This document shows, piece by piece, positions 6,808-10,563 of a DNA stretch of 10,563 bases. Positions within the stretch are counted from its first letter, which is position 1; each line of letters begins with the position of its first letter. A model generated the notes under the pieces. It worked only from the letters and a program-made list of their open reading frames with translations, had not been told where the DNA came from and searched no databases. Source of the DNA: GCA-002784865 sp035646815. Lineage in GTDB: Bacteria > Patescibacteriota > Microgenomatia > Levybacterales > UBA12049. A program made the translations under genes and the position numbers. Location of the stretch: positions 1 to 10,563 of the forward strand of contig DASRON010000045.1 in the NCBI GenBank assembly GCA_035646815.1, read 5' to 3'.

Positions 6808-6814
6808 GAATTAG

Positions 6815-7270
6815 ATGAATAAAAAGTATTTAATTCCTCTTATTGCAGCAATATCATTAATTTTAGTTGGTGGAGCAGTTTATCTCTTTTCTCAAAGAAA
6901 TAGTTCAAATCAAGCTTCTCTGATTGAGCCTACTATGGAAGTAATTCCTACAATTATGCCTTCTGATATTGGTCTTACTTTAACTCCTGGAGCAGATGGT
7001 AAAAGATTGTATATGGAAATAACAAACACAAAAGATATTGCAGGTGTTGATTATGAGCTTTCATATACCACAACAGATGATATTCCAAGAGGAGCAATTG
7101 GGCATGTAGATATTAAAACTCCCGGACAAAAGATAAAACAAGAAATAATTTTAGGAACTTGTTCTGATGTTTGTCACTATGACAAAGACATTACAAATAT
7201 TAAATTAATAGTAAAAGTAACAAAAACCAACGGAATGGTTTATCAAGCAGAAGTAGAAACAGAACTTTAA
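6815..7270 (+). CDS. Small membrane-anchored extracytoplasmic protein of unknown function
   Basis: I do not recognise a named family. The 151 residues begin with a short positive tip (MNKKY) and one hydrophobic helix at about 5-25, then a serine/threonine/proline-rich linker (about 27-60), as in a signal-anchored surface protein. Residues 62-151 are rich in alternating hydrophobic residues (RLYMEITNT, VDYELSYTTT, IKLIVKVTKTNG, VYQAEVETEL), suggesting a single beta-sandwich domain of immunoglobulin or FN3 kind. Two cysteines, C116 and C120, in a GTCSDVC loop between strands could form a disulfide or bind a metal. The gene is monocistronic between glyQS and the mraZ cluster, with its own promoter. 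The codon use resembles the neighbours and the frame is intact, so it is very likely a real gene; its role is unknown. Confidence 0.8.
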   Translation: MNKKYLIPLIAAISLILVGGAVYLFSQRNSSNQASLIEPTMEVIPTIMPSDIGLTLTPGADGKRLYMEITNTKDIAGVDYELSYTTTDDIPRGAIGHVDIKTPGQKIKQEIILGTCSDVCHYDKDITNIKLIVKVTKTNGMVYQAEVETEL

Positions 7271-7355
7271 TCCTCTTTTTATAAGCAATTTTAATTAAAA
7301 CCTCTTATTTAGTGTTTATGCTGTAAAAACAACACTATTCCATATCTTTCTCCTA

Positions 7356-7382
7356 TTGACATGATAAAAAAAATGATACAAA
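7356..7382 (+). promoter_or_regulatory. Probable promoter of the mraZ dcw operon
   Basis: A perfect TTGACA lies at 7356-7361. The best -10 candidate is TACAAA (7377-7382), preceded by TG one base away (extended -10), although the 15-base spacer is short. A second extended -10-like site, TGGTATAAA (7384-7392), falls inside the first repeat of the MraZ box array. The exact start cannot be fixed, but either site gives a real leader of about 40-55 bases, unlike the leaderless neighbours. Confidence 0.5.
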
Positions 7383-7420
7383 ATGGTATAAAGTGGTCTA
7401 AGGTGGGAAAAGGTGGGATA
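7381..7420 (+). promoter_or_regulatory. MraZ-box array: four tandem 10-base repeats
   Basis: Four perfectly phased 10-base units at 7381, 7391, 7401 and 7411 share the form A-A/G-A/G-TGG-G/T-N-N-A. The TGG core is invariant; the next base is T in the first two units and G in the last two. A weaker fifth unit (AAATGATACA, 7371-7380) precedes them. MraZ is known to bind tandem TGGG-type repeats (GTG-containing in mollicutes) in front of its own operon, with spacing of one helical turn. The array overlaps or follows the promoter and ends 21 bases before the mraZ ATG, so bound MraZ would be placed to block transcription. Confidence 0.88.
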
Positions 7421-7430
7421 AAAGAAAGGC

Positions 7431-7435
7431 AGGAG
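7431..7435 (+). promoter_or_regulatory. Shine-Dalgarno sequence that fixes the mraZ start
   Basis: AGGAG stands 6 bases before the ATG at 7442. It is the only strong, well-spaced ribosome binding site seen in the window. It decides in favour of 7442 over the in-frame upstream ATG at 7361, which would lie within the promoter and translate the operator repeats. Confidence 0.85.
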
Positions 7436-7441
7436 AAACTT

Positions 7442-7888
7442 ATGCTTATCGGACAATTCGAAGGAACTGTTGGGGAAAAAGCAAGAGTAGCATTCCCCAA
7501 AAAGTTTAGAGAAGAACTAGGAGACAAATTAATAATAACGTTAGGATATGAAAATTCGCTCATTATCGTATCAGAAAAAAACTGGAAAGCACTCCTTGAA
7601 GGAACAGAAGGTAAGCCATTTATTCAATCCGAAACAAGGGAAACTCAGCGCTTTTTACTTGGAGCAGCAAGCAGCATCGAGCTCGACGGTAAGGGAAGGT
7701 TTATACTTCCTTCTTATTTGCGAGAATTTGCAGAAATTGAAAATGAGATCGTATTCTTAGGACTTTCAAGATATGTTGAAGTTTGGGGTAAGAAACGCTG
7801 GGAAGAGTATAGAAAGAACCTTGAAAAAAATATAGACGCTATATCAAAAAGATTAGTTGAAGAAGACAAAAATGACAAAACTAAATAA
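7442..7888 (+). CDS. mraZ: MraZ, transcriptional regulator of the dcw cluster
   Basis: MraZ is an oligomeric DNA-binding protein with two SpoVT-AbrB-like halves that represses its own division and cell wall operon. From ATG 7442 it has 148 residues, the normal size. It begins MLIGQFEGTVGEKARVAFPK, the expected N-terminus. The second half carries an intact D-x3-R motif, DGKGR (82-86), followed by FILPSYLRE. In the first half the matching site reads GEKAR (11-15), so the aspartate is lost. The frame stays open upstream to an ATG at 7361, but that stretch (MIKKMIQNGIKW and onward) is promoter and operator sequence read as protein. The stop and the rsmH start share one base (TAATG, 7886-7890), so translation is probably coupled. 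The four-repeat array upstream is the predicted autoregulatory site. Confidence 0.95.
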   Translation: MLIGQFEGTVGEKARVAFPKKFREELGDKLIITLGYENSLIIVSEKNWKALLEGTEGKPFIQSETRETQRFLLGAASSIELDGKGRFILPSYLREFAEIENEIVFLGLSRYVEVWGKKRWEEYRKNLEKNIDAISKRLVEEDKNDKTK

Positions 7889-8802
7889 TGAGTATTTATC
7901 ACAAAAGCGTCTTTTTAACTGAAGCGCTTGAACTTTTACAAATAAAGAAAAACAAAAAATACATTGACGCAACATTGGGCGGAGGAGGACATACATTTGA
8001 GATTTTAAGAAAGAATGGGATAGTACTCGGAATAGATTTAGATACAGAGGCAATTGAGCACGTAAAAGTTAAATGGAAAAAGATAGTTAAGGAAGAAAAA
8101 CTAAGTGAAGAGAATTTAATACTTAAAAAAGGGAATTTTAGAAAATTAGAGGAAATTGCACGTTTAAATGAGTTTGAGAAAGTCGCAGGGATAATATATG
8201 ACCTGGGTGTTTCTTCAAATCAAATTGATAGAGGAGAACGCGGGTTTAGTTATCTAAAACAGGGTCCGCTTGACATGAGAATGGATGAAAATGCTCAAGT
8301 TAAAGCAAGTGATCTTGTAAATGTCTTAAAGAAAGGAGAACTTTATGAAATATTTTCTAGGTTTGGTCAGGAGCATCGTGCTTGGGTCATTTCTGACAGT
8401 ATTGTTAGGACCCGTAGAATAAGGGCAATTCAAACAACAGACGATCTTATAGATGTAATAAGGGAGGCATATAAGATTAAGAGTAAAGATATATCGCCCT
8501 TTTTAAAAGCGAAAATAGCAAAAAAGGTATTTCAGGCATTAAGGATTGCAGTAAATAGCGAGTTTGAAAATTTAAAAGAAACATTACCTCAAGCAGTAAA
8601 TCTGCTTGATCGTAAAGGAAGACTAATAGTAATATCATTCCATTCTATTGAGGATAGGATTGTAAAACATAAATTTTTAGAATTTGAAAAACAGGGTCTG
8701 GGAAAAATAATTACTAAAAAACCCTTAATTCCGACAGTAGAGGAAATGAGGGAAAACTCAAGGAGTAAAAGTGCAAAGTTAAGGGTATTTGAGAAAATAT
8801 GA
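7888..8802 (+). CDS. rsmH: 16S rRNA (cytosine-1402-N4)-methyltransferase RsmH (MraW)
   Basis: Methylates N4 of C1402 of 16S rRNA in the ribosomal P site, using S-adenosylmethionine. The 304 residues match the family length (313 in E. coli). Visible motifs: HKSVFLTEALELL (5-17); the SAM-binding loop DATLGGGGHT (27-36); GIDLDTEA (48-55); DLGVSSNQID (105-114) with GPLDMRMD (126-133); the helical insertion RFGQEHRAWVISDSIV (138-153); QALRIAVN (216-223); the ISFHSIEDRIVK block (249-260); and the SRSKSAKLRV tail (291-300). All conserved blocks are present, so the enzyme should be active. It occupies its classic place directly after mraZ, overlapping it by 1 base, and overlaps ftsL by 4 bases (ATGA at 8799-8802). 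Confidence 0.97.
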   Translation: MSIYHKSVFLTEALELLQIKKNKKYIDATLGGGGHTFEILRKNGIVLGIDLDTEAIEHVKVKWKKIVKEEKLSEENLILKKGNFRKLEEIARLNEFEKVAGIIYDLGVSSNQIDRGERGFSYLKQGPLDMRMDENAQVKASDLVNVLKKGELYEIFSRFGQEHRAWVISDSIVRTRRIRAIQTTDDLIDVIREAYKIKSKDISPFLKAKIAKKVFQALRIAVNSEFENLKETLPQAVNLLDRKGRLIVISFHSIEDRIVKHKFLEFEKQGLGKIITKKPLIPTVEEMRENSRSKSAKLRVFEKI

Positions 8803-9083
8803 AAAAACCGATTACATTAATTATATTACTTTTATTAATAGTTCTTGTACTTTCAGTTGTAAGAACTGTAGTATCAAATGGTATGTCTACTTCAGGATCA
8901 ATGCTTTCAAGAGTAAGTGAAGAATTAGATTACTATAAAACAGAAAATGCTTCTTTAAAAGAGATGGTTTATCTAAAAGCATCTTTAACCAATATTTCCT
9001 CAGAAGCTGCAAAATTAGGCTTTGTAGATCAAAAAACAAGCTTTGCAATTTCTAGTAGTTTGCCGATTGCAGTTAAACAATGA
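8799..9083 (+). CDS. ftsL: FtsL/DivIC-like cell division protein
   Basis: A 94-residue bitopic membrane protein: short cytoplasmic MKKP, a membrane helix at about 5-25, then a coiled coil at about 36-66 (SRVSEELDYYKTENASLKEM) and a short tail containing the SSEAAKLGFV segment (67-76). This layout and the slot between rsmH and ftsI are those of FtsL, which joins FtsB/DivIC to form the complex that activates septal peptidoglycan synthesis. Sequence identity in this family is very low, so the name rests on topology and position; a DivIC/FtsB-type septum initiator is the alternative. Both ends overlap neighbours by 4 bases (ATGA). The ribosome binding site is weak (AAGGG about 11 bases upstream), suggesting coupled translation. 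Confidence 0.75.
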   Translation: MKKPITLIILLLLIVLVLSVVRTVVSNGMSTSGSMLSRVSEELDYYKTENASLKEMVYLKASLTNISSEAAKLGFVDQKTSFAISSSLPIAVKQ

Positions 9084-10563
9084 GTTGGAGATTTAGATTT
9101 ATCTTCGTTTCAATTTTATTTCTTTTTTTTATTGTAGTTTTAAGGCTTTTTTATTGGCAAGTTATAAGAGCCCAAGAGCTTTCCATTATGGGGCAATTGC
9201 AATATGGAAAGATAATAATGACTACTCCTAAAAGAGGAGAAATTAAAACTTCTGATAACTTTCCTGTTGCAACAAATAAAGTAACTTATAGAGTATTTGC
9301 AAACCCTAAAGAAATAAGGGATATAAAAGAAACCTCTTTAAAACTTTCTCAAGCCTTAGATATCAAAGAAGCATCTGTTAGCGCAAATCTTAATCTAAAT
9401 CTATTTTGGGTTTCTATTGCAGAAAACATTAATCCTGAAAAAAGAGAAGAGATTGAAAAGCTTAAATTACCAGGGGTTGGCTTTGAGCAGCAATTTACAA
9501 GGTTTTATCCTGAAGGATCAATGGCTGCTCAGCTGATAGGATTTGTTGGGAGAGATGATTTAGCAAAATCAAAGGGATATTTTGGTGTTGAAGGTTATTA
9601 TGACATGCTTCTTAAGGGAAGAGAGGGAAAAGCAATTCAAGTTCATGATGCATTTGGAAGGCCAATTTTGGCAAAATTAAGCAGTATTTCAAATCAAATA
9701 GACGGCAGTGATCTTATGCTGACAATAGACAGGTCTGCTCAGTTTTTAGTTGAAAGAATACTTAAAGATGGAATAGAAAAATACGGTGCTGAATCAGGAA
9801 TGGTAGGCGTAATAAATCCTAAAACTGGAGAAATTTTAGCAATGGCTTCTTTTCCTAATTTTGACCCTATGAATTACGAAATATATTCCGAAGCATTATA
9901 TAAAAATCCCTTTATATCAGATACTTATGAGCCAGGATCAACGTTTAAGCCTTTGGTAATGTCTGCTGCATTAAATTCAAAATTAGTTACTCCAAAGACA
10001 AAATGTCCAATTTGCGCAGGGCCTGTTTCAATAGGAGGATATGACATTCATACTTGGAATGATAAATATAATAAAGATATTAATATGGTTGATGTAATTA
10101 TACATTCTGATAATACTGGTATGGTTTACGTTGCTCAAAAATTAAAAGTTGATGGAATGATTGAATATCTAAAAAAATACGGAATAGGGGATTTAACTGG
10201 AATTGATCTTCAAGGAGAAGTATCGCCAGGCTTAAAGCCTAAGAATCTTTGGTATCCAGTTGATCTTGCAACTACTGGATTTGGTCAAGGAATTTCTATT
10301 ACACCCATAGAACTTTTAAGTGCGATTTCTGCAATAGCAAATAAGGGAAAGAGAATGCAGCCTCATGTTGTATCTGCTATTCAAAATTCTGATGGAAGTA
10401 ATATAAAAATTGTTCCAAAATCCCTAGGTTCCCCAATTTCTGAAGAAACTGCAAAGGTTATGACTGAAATCATGGTTAATGCAGTAGACAAGGGAGAGGC
10501 TTCTTGGGCGCGTTTAAAGGGCTATAGAATCGCCGGAAAGACAGGAACTGCCTCAATACCTAT
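9080..10563 (+). CDS. ftsI: Peptidoglycan D,D-transpeptidase FtsI (penicillin-binding protein 3 type), 3' end outside window
   Basis: The frame is open from the ATG at 9080 to the window end (494 complete codons), so the gene is cut by the boundary. It is a class B penicillin-binding protein that crosslinks septal peptidoglycan with FtsW. A short N-terminus leads into one membrane helix (about 7-25), then the dimerisation/pedestal domain with the RGEI motif (PKRGEIKTSDNFPVATN, about 50-66) and the FYPEGSMAAQLIGFVG stretch. The transpeptidase domain has all three catalytic motifs: STFK with nucleophile Ser287 and Lys290; the SxN motif as SDN (343-345); and KTGT (487-490). A C-x2-C pair (C309, C312) lies in the extracytoplasmic domain between the first two motifs. 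The start overlaps the ftsL stop (ATGA). Gene order favours FtsI; an elongation PBP2 is less likely. Confidence 0.94.
   Translation, partial: MSWRFRFIFVSILFLFFIVVLRLFYWQVIRAQELSIMGQLQYGKIIMTTPKRGEIKTSDNFPVATNKVTYRVFANPKEIRDIKETSLKLSQALDIKEASVSANLNLNLFWVSIAENINPEKREEIEKLKLPGVGFEQQFTRFYPEGSMAAQLIGFVGRDDLAKSKGYFGVEGYYDMLLKGREGKAIQVHDAFGRPILAKLSSISNQIDGSDLMLTIDRSAQFLVERILKDGIEKYGAESGMVGVINPKTGEILAMASFPNFDPMNYEIYSEALYKNPFISDTYEPGSTFKPLVMSAALNSKLVTPKTKCPICAGPVSIGGYDIHTWNDKYNKDINMVDVIIHSDNTGMVYVAQKLKVDGMIEYLKKYGIGDLTGIDLQGEVSPGLKPKNLWYPVDLATTGFGQGISITPIELLSAISAIANKGKRMQPHVVSAIQNSDGSNIKIVPKSLGSPISEETAKVMTEIMVNAVDKGEASWARLKGYRIAGKTGTASIP

Noticed and set aside
7289..7300. Perfect 12-base palindrome TTTTAATTAAAA
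   Set aside because: It consists only of A and T, which is expected by chance in such sequence, and no regulator can be assigned.
7311..7336. Inverted repeat AGTGTT/AACACT with a 14-base gap, as a terminator of the 6815 gene
   Set aside because: The loop is long, the stem short and AT-rich, and no T-run follows; possibly chance in this composition.
7309..8053. Open frames 7309-7563 (-), 7548-7760 (+), 7714-7902 (-) and 7853-8053 (-)
   Set aside because: They overlap mraZ, its operator or rsmH in other frames and have no recognisable protein features.
1..10563. CRISPR array, insertion sequence, prophage, rRNA or tRNA genes
   Set aside because: No repeated spacer pattern, transposase, phage protein or cloverleaf-like sequence was seen, and every intergenic gap is under 180 bases.

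Overview
The window is an AT-rich (roughly one third GC by eye), gene-dense bacterial chromosome segment using the standard genetic code; TGA is a working stop at several ATGA junctions. Short proteins, a minimal RecO, a DUF4012 surface protein, a eukaryote-type single-chain glycyl-tRNA synthetase and a compact mraZ-rsmH-ftsL-ftsI cluster together suggest a Candidate Phyla Radiation (Patescibacteria) genome, most likely of the Microgenomates type. That placement is inference from gene content; no marker tree can be built here.

Layout. (1) Positions 1-2157, plus strand: the end of a cell-surface polysaccharide operon, with the C-terminal part of a GT4 glycosyltransferase, a mannose-1-phosphate guanylyltransferase (manC) and a small sugar-phosphate transferase. 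They are joined by a 4-base overlap and a 2-base gap. ManC would make GDP-mannose, the sugar transferase would prime the lipid carrier, and the GT4 enzyme would extend the chain. (2) Positions 2241-2722, minus strand: a type II toxin-antitoxin pair (ribbon-helix-helix antitoxin, RelE/YafQ-like toxin) with its own consensus promoter and a palindromic operator. (3) Positions 2825-5346, plus strand: a large DUF4012 membrane-anchored extracellular protein, then recO. (4) Positions 5385-6773: glycyl-tRNA synthetase. (5) Positions 6815-7270: a small membrane-anchored extracytoplasmic protein of unknown function. (6) Positions 7442 to the window end: the start of a division and cell wall (dcw) cluster, mraZ-rsmH-ftsL-ftsI, each gene overlapping the next by 1-4 bases; ftsI runs off the window.

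Regulation. Several promoters are readable because intergenic spaces are short and four carry a perfect TTGACA box. At four genes the -10 box ends only 6-9 bases before the start codon, which predicts leaderless or near-leaderless mRNAs. mraZ is the exception: it has a leader with a good Shine-Dalgarno sequence and four in-phase 10-base repeats (TGGT/TGGG cores), the expected operator for MraZ itself. Most genes inside operons have no visible Shine-Dalgarno sequence and probably depend on translational coupling.

I found no previously undescribed multi-gene system. The most useful observations are the leaderless promoter pattern, the MraZ box array (which also corrects the mraZ start), the self-contained toxin-antitoxin control region, and two uncharacterised exported proteins.
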